64,000 bases of DNA from Plut-88900 sp963668115 (GCA_963668115.1 OY764147.1:2170001-2234000), one strand, 5' to 3'. Positions 33,442-40,463 are shown, counted from the stretch's first letter. The notes: generated by a model not told the origin, from the letters alone. Numbers and translations: made by a program.

Positions 33442-33886
33442 CTAGAATACCGCTGTAATATTCGTACATTCTGTTATGAGTTATTGTAGCGCTTCCCCGT
33501 TCACCTATCTTTAGCCCCGCGGCTCTTCTCGTGTCTCGCCAAGGGGGTTCGCGATGCGTCAAGGTACGAAGTTCAGAACCCGCCATGTCTCCGTATCCTT
33601 CCAGCACCACATCCACAGTCTCCCGTTGGTCGGGGTTGAGCTTGGATGGGTCGCCCTTTTTCATTGATGATACGTAGAATCGTCCTTGGTGCTGGCGATA
33701 TAGATCAGGTATGACAGGGCCATTAGCCCACGCCTCAATTTTCTCGCGGAATAGAGGTTCTTCATCCCAGACCAGTGACCAGGCCTGGGAGTAGTAACAC
33801 AGTTTCTGCAGTTTCCATGTGGACATTCTGCCGCGCGCGGCTAGAATGTATGCGGCGACGTCAAATACACTAACTGGGGCAGACAT
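33422..33886 (-). CDS. Panacea (SocA-like, DUF4065) antitoxin-type protein
   Basis: A 154-residue protein with the Panacea/SocA signature: FDVAAYILAARGRMSTWKLQKLCYYSQAW near the N-terminus, then EPLFREKIEAWANGPVIPDLY, and a C-terminal LTHREPPWRDTR. Panacea domains neutralise many unrelated toxins encoded next to them; older names are SocA and GepA. The antitoxin is promoter-proximal and its 3' end overlaps the putative toxin gene. ATG 33886 is preceded by GAGGGGAGAAAC. Confidence 0.85.
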   Translation of the reverse strand: MSAPVSVFDVAAYILAARGRMSTWKLQKLCYYSQAWSLVWDEEPLFREKIEAWANGPVIPDLYRQHQGRFYVSSMKKGDPSKLNPDQRETVDVVLEGYGDMAGSELRTLTHREPPWRDTRRAAGLKIGERGSATITHNRMYEYYSGILDDEEAD

Positions 33887-34002
33887 TGTTTCTCCCCTCT
33901 ATCGCCCCCACGACGACTTGAGGATTTGAGGCGGTTTCGGTAATGAACCGCACTGAGGTAAATCTTTCACCATAATAACGCTTGCCAAGTCCTTCTGAAA
34001 CC

Positions 34003-34031
34003 ATTGTACACCGGTTCTATTGTTTTGGCAA
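34003..34031 (-). promoter_or_regulatory. putative promoter of the Panacea pair
   Basis: On the minus strand TTGCCA (34031-34026), 17-bp spacer, TACAAT (34008-34003). The transcript would have a leader of about 110 nt before ATG 33886. The rest of the 33887-34153 gap shows no gene. Confidence 0.5.
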
Positions 34032-34153
34032 CATGACATTACTGGTCAGTAGCGTCGTTAGCTAGGCAAGTGTGGCAACCGAATAATTGCCATATTGCTT
34101 AACGTAACAACAATTTCGCACTTCTTCCGGCCTTTGTCCAAGGCCCAAACACC

Positions 34154-34846
34154 CTACCCCACCCCCTCCCTCAACCCCACCGACGCCGGATGCGCCACCC
34201 CGCCCCCCGCCTCCCGACCCGCTATCTCACCCTCCAGGAACGCCAGCAAAGCCCCGTCCAGGTCCCGACCCGCCATCTCCCTCACCCGACCGTTGAACGG
34301 GTACCGGCGGTCCTTCGACGGGTCCAGCTTGTCCGCCAGGAACACCGCCCGCGCCACCGACCCCATGCCCGCCAGGCCCGTCGTGTGCGCCCTCACCGCC
34401 TCCAGAATCTCCCCGTCCTCGATCCCGTACCGCCCCCGGGCCATCTCCGCCGCCACCGGCCCGTGCAGGAATATCGGCATCCGACTCTCCGGTTCGCCGA
34501 CTTCAATCCCGAAGCCCTCCGCCATCGCCACCAGCTCCTCCGGCCTCTTCGCCCGGGCCAGGTCGTGAAGCAGCGCCCCGACCCTCACCTTCTGAACGTC
34601 GATCCCGTGCGCCTCCGCCAGCCCGACCGCGATCTCCTCAACCCTCAGGATGTGCTCGAAAAGACCCCTGGACAACCGCCCGACATCCCGCCTGATCTCC
34701 TCGATGGTGGACTCGGGGATAGTTTCCTGTTCCCTCTCCCTTGAGGGGCTGTAAGTGCGCCCCGGCGTGAGAGGGCTAGAGCCTGTCCCGAGTCCCTCGA
34801 GGGAGTGAGGGTGAAGACCACCAAGACGCGTATCCCGCTTATACAA
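34154..34846 (-). CDS. yqeK: HD-domain phosphohydrolase, YqeK-like Ap4A hydrolase
   Basis: A predicted HD hydrolase related to YqeK (symmetrical Ap4A hydrolase). The HD metal site is visible as LFEHILRVEEIA (His) and GALLHDLARAK (HD), followed by FLHGPVAAEMA and AVFLADKLDPSKDRR. The first 35 or so codons from ATG 34846 read through a repeat-like segment containing the palindrome TCCCTCGAGGGA (34793-34804), so the true start is probably near SSTIEEIRRDV; no ATG or GTG lies there, only TTG at RL-SRGLFEH. The stop lies in the 38-bp direct repeat. The HIT gene is 17 bp upstream. Confidence 0.8.
   Translation of the reverse strand: MYKRDTRLGGLHPHSLEGLGTGSSPLTPGRTYSPSREREQETIPESTIEEIRRDVGRLSRGLFEHILRVEEIAVGLAEAHGIDVQKVRVGALLHDLARAKRPEELVAMAEGFGIEVGEPESRMPIFLHGPVAAEMARGRYGIEDGEILEAVRAHTTGLAGMGSVARAVFLADKLDPSKDRRYPFNGRVREMAGRDLDGALLAFLEGEIAGREAGGGVAHPASVGLREGVG
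34156..34193. repeat. 38-bp direct repeat, proximal copy in the yqeK 3' end
   Basis: Codes for the yqeK C-terminus (HPASVGLREGVG and stop) and is matched 37/38 at 32824-32861. One copy within the 3' end of a housekeeping gene and one at the far side of foreign DNA is the layout of an integration site. Confidence 0.8.
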
Positions 34847-34863
34847 CGATCACCAGACCCGTC

Positions 34864-35205
34864 TTACCCCAGCCCCCCCGACATCTGCCGCCCCCCGAGA
34901 ACGTGCATGTGCAGGTGCCCGACCGTCTGCCCCCCCTCCTCCCCGCAGTTGATCGCCAGCCGGTACCCCTTCTCGAACACCCCCTCCCTCCGCGCCATCT
35001 CATTCGCCACGACCGTCATCTGCCCAACCAGCGACGCATTATCCCCCCCGACTTCCCGTATCGACGAAAGATGTACGACGGGCAGCACCAGCAGATGCAG
35101 CGGCGCCTGCGGATTGATGTCCCGTATCACGATAACCCGCTCGTCCCGATGCAGCACCTCCGCCGCAACCTCCCCCGCCACAATCTTACAAAAGACACAG
35201 TCCAT
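34864..35205 (-). CDS. HIT family nucleotide-binding protein
   Basis: 113 residues with the N-terminal DCVFCKIVAGEVAAEVLH and the histidine triad GHLHMHVLGG (about 96-105). Members hydrolyse or transfer nucleotidyl groups (AMP-lysine, AMP-NH2). CxxC at residues 3-6 with a His could bind zinc as in Hint proteins. It precedes the yqeK-like gene and both act on nucleotide-phosphate compounds, a sensible operon. Confidence 0.93.
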   Translation of the reverse strand: MDCVFCKIVAGEVAAEVLHRDERVIVIRDINPQAPLHLLVLPVVHLSSIREVGGDNASLVGQMTVVANEMARREGVFEKGYRLAINCGEEGGQTVGHLHMHVLGGRQMSGGLG

Positions 35206-35290
35206 ACCCTATGGTTCTATCTGGGGCCTAGGCTTGTCAAGAGAGACGGGCGTAAGCCTGTCAAAGTGCGACCATAGGGTTGGGTTGTGC

Positions 35291-35668
35291 CTATACCAGG
35301 TCTTCGGCGTCCCGTATGAAGTCGAGGGTTTCGCGAATGAGGCGCTCCGTACCCGGCATGGGGCAAACTTCGTGATAGAAGCATTCGCCGTGGAGCCTTG
35401 CCTGGCGGCGGAAGTACCGCATCTCCATGTTTTCTAAGGAAGGGTCTGCATCTGCCATTTCGGACAGCCGACGGCTGGCATCGGGCGACCTGCCCGGCTC
35501 CCGACCCGTCCGCGCCAGCACCAGCGCCTCGGTCGCCCGGAGAGTGGCGCACCAAGCCTTTTCCGCAGCGTCACGAATATCCCCCGCGTCCATCCGCTCC
35601 AAAGCGGCGCTGTGCATCCGGCGGGCGTCAGCGAATATACTCGCAGGGCTGGCTTCAGTAGTAGTCAC
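35291..35668 (-). CDS. HEPN-like protein, copy B
   Basis: 125 residues from GTG 35668 (VTTTEASPASIFADARRMH). Homologous to copies A and C across the whole length. Conserved blocks: DIRDAAEKAWCATLRATEALV, RRQARLHGECFY with the R-x4-H signature, and ERLIRETLDFIRDAEDL. The GTG is chosen because copy A has ATG at the same place and a TGCTATAAT box ends 7 nt before it, implying a leaderless message. An ATG at 35692 is also in frame but lies upstream of the -10 box. Confidence 0.7.
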   Translation of the reverse strand: MTTTEASPASIFADARRMHSAALERMDAGDIRDAAEKAWCATLRATEALVLARTGREPGRSPDASRRLSEMADADPSLENMEMRYFRRQARLHGECFYHEVCPMPGTERLIRETLDFIRDAEDLV

Positions 35669-35675
35669 GGGCCGG

Positions 35676-35684
35676 ATTATAGCA
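35676..35684 (-). promoter_or_regulatory. extended -10, leaderless promoter of HEPN-like copy B
   Basis: TGCTATAAT on the minus strand, then CCGGCCC and GTG 35668. The 7-nt gap places the transcription start on the start codon. Identical in copy C through the first coding bases. Confidence 0.65.
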
Positions 35685-35742
35685 CGAGCCAATCCCCAGA
35701 CCCGAGGGACCCCTCACCCTATCAAAGTATCACTCAGGGCGG

Positions 35743-36126
35743 TTACCCGTCTGCCAGGGCCTCCGCGCTGTGTATGAAGTCCACGGTTTCGCGTATAAGC
35801 TCTTCCGTCTCATCCGGCTCGCAGTCGTCGTGGTAGAAGCATTCTCCGTGCAGTATCGTCTGACGCTCTATATAGCTGCGGCGAAGGTCGCGCAGAGCCG
35901 GGTCGGTGCGAGAGACAACGCGTAGCCTTCTTCCCGCTGCGGTAGACGTAGATGGCCCTTCCCCCGTGCGCGCCATGACCAGCGCCTCCGCTGCCCGCAC
36001 GGTCGCGCACCAAGCCTTTTCCGCAGCGTCACGAATATCCCCCGACGCCATACGCTCCAAAGCGGCATCGTGCATCCGGCGGGCGTCGGCGAATATACTC
36101 GCAGGGCTGGCTTCAGTAGTAGTCAC
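35743..36126 (-). CDS. HEPN-like protein, copy C
   Basis: 127 residues from GTG 36126. Same family as copies A and B: IFADARRMHDAALERMASG, DIRDAAEKAWCATVRAAEAL, RQTILHGECFYHDDC (R-x4-H) and ELIRETVDFIHSAEAL. Copy C lies 74 bp upstream of copy B with matching promoters, so they are a tandem duplication; the middle of the protein has diverged most. Function is inferred: HEPN proteins are often RNA-targeting or act in defence and toxin-antitoxin modules. Confidence 0.7.
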   Translation of the reverse strand: MTTTEASPASIFADARRMHDAALERMASGDIRDAAEKAWCATVRAAEALVMARTGEGPSTSTAAGRRLRVVSRTDPALRDLRRSYIERQTILHGECFYHDDCEPDETEELIRETVDFIHSAEALADG

Positions 36127-36133
36127 GGGCCGG

Positions 36134-36142
36134 ATTATAGCA
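36134..36142 (-). promoter_or_regulatory. extended -10, leaderless promoter of HEPN-like copy C
   Basis: TGCTATAAT followed after CCGGCCC by GTG 36126, the same arrangement as copy B. Upstream sequences differ between the copies apart from a GATTGG(c)C segment. Confidence 0.65.
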
Positions 36143-36200
36143 TGGGCCAATCCCCCCACCCCCCTATCCCCCGACTAACTAACCCGCGTCACCCGACCCC

Positions 36201-36581
36201 CTACCCCCTCCCCTCAAACCTCAGCGACGCAGAGTTCAAACAGTACCGCAAACCCGTCGGCCGAGGCCCGTCCGGGAAAATATGCCCCAGGTGCGCCTCG
36301 CACGCCCCGCACATCACCTCCGTCCTCACCATCCCGTGGCTGAAATCCGTCTCCGTCGCCAGCCTCGACTTGTCCATCGCATCGTAGAAGCTCGGCCACC
36401 CCGTCCCCGACTCAAACTTCGTCTCCGAATCGAACAACTCCGCATCGCACACCACGCACCTGTACACCCCCGACTCCTTATTGTTCCAATGCTCCCCGCT
36501 GAAAGGCATCTCCGTACCCTTCTCCTGCGTCACGTAGTACTGTTGCGGCGTCAAACTCTGAAGCTTCTCATTCCGGTCCAT
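36201..36581 (-). CDS. msrB: peptide-methionine (R)-S-oxide reductase
   Basis: A 126-residue MsrB that repairs methionine-R-sulfoxide in proteins. The zinc-binding pairs are CVVC and CGAC, the catalytic cysteine is in GLRYCLNSASL (C-terminal), and TGWPSF and HLGHIFPDGP are the substrate-site motifs. ATG 36581 (MDRNEKLQSL) has AGGAGG 6 nt upstream and is preferred to ATG 36611. It is a monocistronic housekeeping gene inside the accessory zone. Confidence 0.95.
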   Translation of the reverse strand: MDRNEKLQSLTPQQYYVTQEKGTEMPFSGEHWNNKESGVYRCVVCDAELFDSETKFESGTGWPSFYDAMDKSRLATETDFSHGMVRTEVMCGACEAHLGHIFPDGPRPTGLRYCLNSASLRFEGRG

Positions 36582-36653
36582 CAGCTTCCTCCTGGGCAGA
36601 GTGTCCCCCAAATCTTAGCACGACCCACCCCCATCATCCCCACCCTCCCCATC

Positions 36654-36735
36654 CGTCATTCCCACGGAGGTGGGAATCCATCCCTCCGAAACACTCACCC
36701 ACAACCCCGCAACTCACCTCCCCACCCGAGGCGTC
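36654..36735. repeat. dispersed CGTCATTCC...AATCCATCC repeat, copy 5
   Basis: CGTCATTCCCACGGAGGTGGGAATCCATCC, with the hairpin CCCAC..GTGGG, followed by the same flank (CTCCGAAACACTCACC) as copy 3, so the repeat unit is longer than the inner palindrome. Confidence 0.8.
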
Positions 36736-36754
36736 CCATTGGCTGACCTCGCCA

Positions 36755-37015
36755 TTAGTCCAGAGGTGCGATCTTTCCGGGAGACTCTTGTTCTTGCGCC
36801 TTCCTCCACGCCTCGATTAGTTCTTGCCGGTGTAGCCTCGTCCATTCCACAACCATATTGTGGGCGCGAATCGGAAGTTGTCCTCGCAATATAGCCGCCG
36901 CATCTATTGAAAATATGGCCCGATCTCCGCCGTATCTAGCGTGAAAATGTGGCGGGGCATGATCATCAAAATACATCTGGATGATGATCCCGTAAAACCG
37001 AGATATCTCAGGCAT
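36755..37015 (-). CDS. DUF4160 domain protein
   Basis: An 86-residue protein with the DUF4160 opening MPEISRFYGIIIQMYFDDHAPPHFHARYGG. The HAPPHFHARY block is the family hallmark. Its start overlaps the 3' end of the DUF2442 gene by 8 nt. DUF4160 and DUF2442 genes are regularly paired and have the size and coupling of toxin-antitoxin-like modules, but their function is not established. Confidence 0.87.
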   Translation of the reverse strand: MPEISRFYGIIIQMYFDDHAPPHFHARYGGDRAIFSIDAAAILRGQLPIRAHNMVVEWTRLHRQELIEAWRKAQEQESPGKIAPLD

Positions 37016-37295
37016 TTTCCAGGACCGTAAGCGCTTCCGGCATCACTTCCTCCAGGGACTTGCCCGTCAACCTCATGTAAAGAGCATCCGGGCAAAGCTC
37101 GATCTCCTCTCCCCAGGCAATAGCGTCGTACTCCGTCACGCGTACGCACTCAAAGAAAGTCCGCTCGCTCCATGCCTCGAACACCCCCCGACCCGCCAGG
37201 TGCGACAGGTCGACCTCTCCCTCAGCCCCGTCCGAGTACCGTATCCATACCTTGTAGTCCCCCCTCGCCTCTACTGCTGTAGGTCTTATCGTCAT
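37008..37295 (-). CDS. DUF2442 domain protein
   Basis: 95 residues. The pattern DYKVWIRYSDGAEGEVDLSHLAG, then VFEAW and ITWGEEIELCPDALY-like ending (IAWGEEIELCPDALYMRLTG) is DUF2442. It is the first gene of a pair with DUF4160. GAGGAAGAG precedes ATG 37295. Flanked by dispersed repeats on both sides, consistent with a small accessory module. Confidence 0.86.
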   Translation of the reverse strand: MTIRPTAVEARGDYKVWIRYSDGAEGEVDLSHLAGRGVFEAWSERTFFECVRVTEYDAIAWGEEIELCPDALYMRLTGKSLEEVMPEALTVLENA

Positions 37296-37355
37296 CTCTT
37301 CCTCCTGTCTACCCCATCCCGCTACTCACCCCCCTCATCCCCACCCATCCTTTGC

Positions 37356-37413
37356 CGTCATTCCTGCGGAGGCGGGTCGAAGATGCGCCTATGGCGTAAA
37401 TCCATCCCTCCTG
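37356..37413. repeat. dispersed CGTCATTCC...AATCCATCC repeat, copy 6
   Basis: Opens CGTCATTCCTGCGGAGGCGGG, continues TCGAAGATGCGCCTATG as in copy 2, and ends AAATCCATCCCTCC. Confidence 0.8.
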
Positions 37414-37448
37414 AATAATCACCTACAACCCCGCAACCCACCCCCTCC

Positions 37449-37479
37449 CGTCATTCCCCCGCCCCGACACCGGAATCCA
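37449..37479. repeat. dispersed repeat, copy 7 (degenerate)
   Basis: CGTCATTCCCCCGCCCCGACACCGGAATCCAGA: same start, degenerate end. A further partial copy (GGTCAGGAATCCATCC) lies at about 39228-39243. The rest of 37296-37558 is C-rich and has no gene. Confidence 0.6.
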
Positions 37480-37558
37480 GAGTCAGCCGCCCACCCTTTT
37501 CATTGGAGACGAGACCCCACCCCGACCCAGAGCCATCACCAATTACTTGCCTGGAAGT

Positions 37559-39172
37559 TTAAGAACACCACTCGATACGGGGTAAGTCGTCAGGGTGCGC
37601 TGGCAACATGACTTTTATGCCGACGACATTTGTATCTTTGATAGTTACTCGAACTGCCTGGCTACGGATGGTCGTGATGCCGGTTCCATTGTACCAACCT
37701 ACAAAACTGCATCCTGGGCCTGCGTATATATCCAGAGTGAAAGACCCGTCAGGAACGCCGATTCTAAAAGCGCCCTGTGCATTAGTGCTACCGTACCTGC
37801 TGTTTGCCTCCTCGTCCTGCCAGGCCCAAATCCCTATTCCCTCCAATGGCTCTCCATCGGATCCCAATACGACCCCGGCAATAGTTTTAAGGTTCACGGT
37901 CTCGTGACAGGAGGCGGTGACCTCCGTCACACCTACAACCTCCAGGATCAGACTGGCGAGCACTGGGTCATATTCCTCCAGTTCGGCGCGGGTGTTTACG
38001 TAGTTCTGAATCGAGCCTGGAGGACCGTTCAGTCCGAACCATGATTGGACCCCTTCGGCCCAATACTCATCGGGGTCCGTCGCTGCATAGGTATATTCCC
38101 ACAGACCCGCATCTAACGCGTTCTGGTAAGCGGTCTCGAGACGATTGCGGAATTCTCTGCCACCAGCCTGATATTCAACCCCCATGTTGAGCATGGTATG
38201 GGCGAACTCGTGAACCAGTATATCCTCGTGCATGTAAGCATCATCTTCGTAGCACAAGACATTTTCTTCGCCGGTGCCAGTTGCGGGGCGCTCGCGAGTT
38301 GCCCCTAGACCACGTGCTCTGGTGTCCCAGTCCCATATTGGGAAAACCTCATTCAGGTCGCTCCATTCAGGAATATCCGTGGTCACCTCGGATTCAGCTA
38401 GGACGACTACCCGGACACCTAATCCAGACATCGTGGCCCTCAAATCGGGCCGGTTGATTAGCATTTCATCAGTGATGTCCCTGGCTCGGAACAGGGCCGT
38501 GTCTGGCACCTTGTCAGATGACACGATTAGTAGCCCGTCAACGTCCAAGAGCTTCCCATAGAAAGGGTCTAGGCCAAGGGATGCAGGTGGGATAGTCACG
38601 CGGTTACGATAGGTGACCGCGACCGTGACTCTCTCAGAAACCGACGTTTCCTCTGCGTTTGAGGCGGTCAATGTGTAGGTTGTTGTCGTATCCGGCGTAA
38701 CAGCAACACTGCCCTCAGGGGCGAGGGCGGTGTCTATTCCACTGATGCTCACGGACGAGGCGCCCGACGTAATCCAACTCAGAGTGGCGGTTTCCCCATT
38801 CCTAATCGTCAACGAGCTAGCAGTAAACGTCTCTATGGTGGGATTAGGTACTGGCGTAGGTGCAGCTGTGGCCGTTGGCTCCGGCATAGGTGTTGCCGTA
38901 GCAGTCGGCACGGGGGTGGCGGTGGACGTAGGTGAAGGAGTTGAAGTAGGCTCAGCCGTGGGAGTTGTAGCAGGCGAGGATGTGGGAGTGGCTGTTGGTT
39001 GCGGCGCGGCGGTGGGGGGGGTCGCAGTAGATGTGACTGTCGGCAAATCCCGCGCTACGGTCGTTTCTACGGGTGTGATCGCATCTTGAGCAGGGGGTGG
39101 AACTTCTCCACCGCTGGAGCACCCCGCAAGTGCAACCATCAGGACTAACGCCGCCACAGTCACAAATTTCAT
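37559..39172 (-). CDS. multi-domain lipoprotein with HExxH metalloprotease-like domain
   Basis: 537 residues. A lipoprotein signal (MKFVTVAALVLMVALAGC, lipobox LAGC) is followed by a Thr/Pro-rich low-complexity linker (about 35-112) and an Ig-like domain (TASSLTIRNGETATLSW). A zinc-protease-like domain comes next, with VHEFAHTMLNMG (HExxH, about 318-322) and a downstream EYWAEGVQSWFG (third ligand and helix, about 370). It ends with a carboxypeptidase-regulatory beta-sandwich (AGVVLGSDGEPLEGIGIW). It is anchored to the outer face of the membrane and may degrade or remodel a polymer or protein. Protease activity is inferred from HExxH. Confidence 0.77.
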   Translation of the reverse strand: MKFVTVAALVLMVALAGCSSGGEVPPPAQDAITPVETTVARDLPTVTSTATPPTAAPQPTATPTSSPATTPTAEPTSTPSPTSTATPVPTATATPMPEPTATAAPTPVPNPTIETFTASSLTIRNGETATLSWITSGASSVSISGIDTALAPEGSVAVTPDTTTTYTLTASNAEETSVSERVTVAVTYRNRVTIPPASLGLDPFYGKLLDVDGLLIVSSDKVPDTALFRARDITDEMLINRPDLRATMSGLGVRVVVLAESEVTTDIPEWSDLNEVFPIWDWDTRARGLGATRERPATGTGEENVLCYEDDAYMHEDILVHEFAHTMLNMGVEYQAGGREFRNRLETAYQNALDAGLWEYTYAATDPDEYWAEGVQSWFGLNGPPGSIQNYVNTRAELEEYDPVLASLILEVVGVTEVTASCHETVNLKTIAGVVLGSDGEPLEGIGIWAWQDEEANSRYGSTNAQGAFRIGVPDGSFTLDIYAGPGCSFVGWYNGTGITTIRSQAVRVTIKDTNVVGIKVMLPAHPDDLPRIEWCS

Positions 39173-39291
39173 CGGCCCACCTTATATCCACCCCCAACAC
39201 CCGTCAACTCCCCAGTGATTCCGAGCGGTCAGGAATCCATCCTCTCCCCCACTATCAAATGCCGTTGGCAAGGGCCACAGAGCCATACTCC

Positions 39292-39786
39292 TCAATGGCG
39301 TTCACCCCTAGTCCACAGGGATTCACCTAGCTTGAATGTCATCACGACCAATCTGATCAACAGTACTAGGAAGATGACGAAACCGATGTAGAACACTCCA
39401 TCAATTAGCCATGAAAAGGTAGGTGTCTTCTCTCTAAGAAGGTCCACTCCCGCCGCCAGACCGAGTATAAACGCCATAGATATACTGAACTGACGAAAAT
39501 ACTTGCCTGGGCGTGAGCGCCTAGCACAATTTATACGCTTCCGCACATTGCAGGGCAACAGCGGTGCTACGAGAACCAAGACTGAGACAACCAGACACAG
39601 GAAAGCCATTGCTAGGCTCATTAGCGGTAGGGAAGGGACAGGAATTATGCCTGAGAACTTGAACCCTAGTCCGTCCATAGCCAGACCATGTGCGTAAAGA
39701 AATAGCAAAAGGAACCATGTTGTGCTCTCGTCTATATTCAGCTTTCGCCGCTTGACCAACGCCTTAAATTCGCAAGCCAGATCCAT
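39292..39786 (-). CDS. hypothetical membrane protein
   Basis: 164 residues with about four hydrophobic segments (about 23-40, 50-76, 100-116 and 127-150) joined by basic loops (RKRINCARRSRPGKYFR). No recognised domain. A/T-rich codon use compared with neighbours suggests acquired DNA. It stands alone between the metalloprotease lipoprotein and the terminase-like ORF. Confidence 0.6.
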   Translation of the reverse strand: MDLACEFKALVKRRKLNIDESTTWFLLLFLYAHGLAMDGLGFKFSGIIPVPSLPLMSLAMAFLCLVVSVLVLVAPLLPCNVRKRINCARRSRPGKYFRQFSISMAFILGLAAGVDLLREKTPTFSWLIDGVFYIGFVIFLVLLIRLVVMTFKLGESLWTRGERH

Positions 39787-39968
39787 CGCTTATCAATCCC
39801 CTCAAAATACCGAGGTTATTCCCCGTCCATATCGTCTTGTCCACAAAATTCGCTTCAGCCATGCGCCAAGTTTAGATTAACCGTCAACCCACACCCCCCA
39901 CCCCTTGACCCCAACCCCATCATTGTACATAATTACTGAACAACAATTCCAAAGGAGATCATTGCCCT

Positions 39969-40277
39969 ATGCCCTCAGGAGGAAAGCGCCCCGGTGCCGG
40001 CGCTCCCATAGGAAACCGTAACCGCCTGCGACACGGCCTCGCCTCTAAGAGCGTCCATGAGTCCCTTCTCCCCTCCCTCGCCCCCTACCCCTTCCTCCAC
40101 CGCTGGTTCCTGAACTTCCAGCGCAAGGTCCGGCGCAGCAGGAAAGTCCAACCCGGCTCATCCGCCCACGTCATCGAAACCCTCATCTTCATCTCCGAGC
40201 TCCCCGCAGACCACCCCCGCCGGCGCTCCGCCCTTCATGGCCTCGACCAGTGGTGCGAGCGCAACCTCAGCTTTTAG
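39969..40277 (+). CDS. small basic protein with terminase-small-subunit-like N-terminus
   Basis: 102 residues. The N-terminus GGKRPGAGAPIGNRNRLRHG matches a motif shared by phage terminase small subunits and many small mobile-element proteins. The rest (HRWFLNFQRKVRRSRK; VIETLIFISELPADH) is short, basic and unassigned. AAGGAGAT lies 11 nt before ATG. The protein could be DNA-binding. It sits directly upstream of the phased TCAATC array. Confidence 0.6.
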   Translation: MPSGGKRPGAGAPIGNRNRLRHGLASKSVHESLLPSLAPYPFLHRWFLNFQRKVRRSRKVQPGSSAHVIETLIFISELPADHPRRRSALHGLDQWCERNLSF

Positions 40278-40357
40278 ACTCCTCCCTTATGTCAATCTCA
40301 ACCGCCATCTCAGCCCACCGAAAAACCGCTCTGCTGGATTTTTCCCCCTTCAGGCAC

Positions 40358-40463
40358 AATTCAATCAAAACAGCTACGAATTCAATCAACGTTCAATCAA
40401 GTTCAATCATCCTTCAATCAAGATCAATCAATCTTCAATCAACCTCAATCACCCTTCAATCGA
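40358..40463. repeat. helically phased TCAATC array
   Basis: TCAATC occurs at 40361, 40382, 40393, 40403, 40414, 40424, 40435, 40445 and 40456 (plus one overlapping at 40428). Steps are 21, 11, 10, 11, 10, 11, 10 and 11 bp, averaging close to 10.5 bp, one DNA turn. It lies in the gap before the RNase D gene and is A/T-rich against a GC-rich background. It could be a cooperative protein-binding or curved-DNA site; a heptad-coding reading (FNHPSIK-like) is the alternative. Confidence 0.7.
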
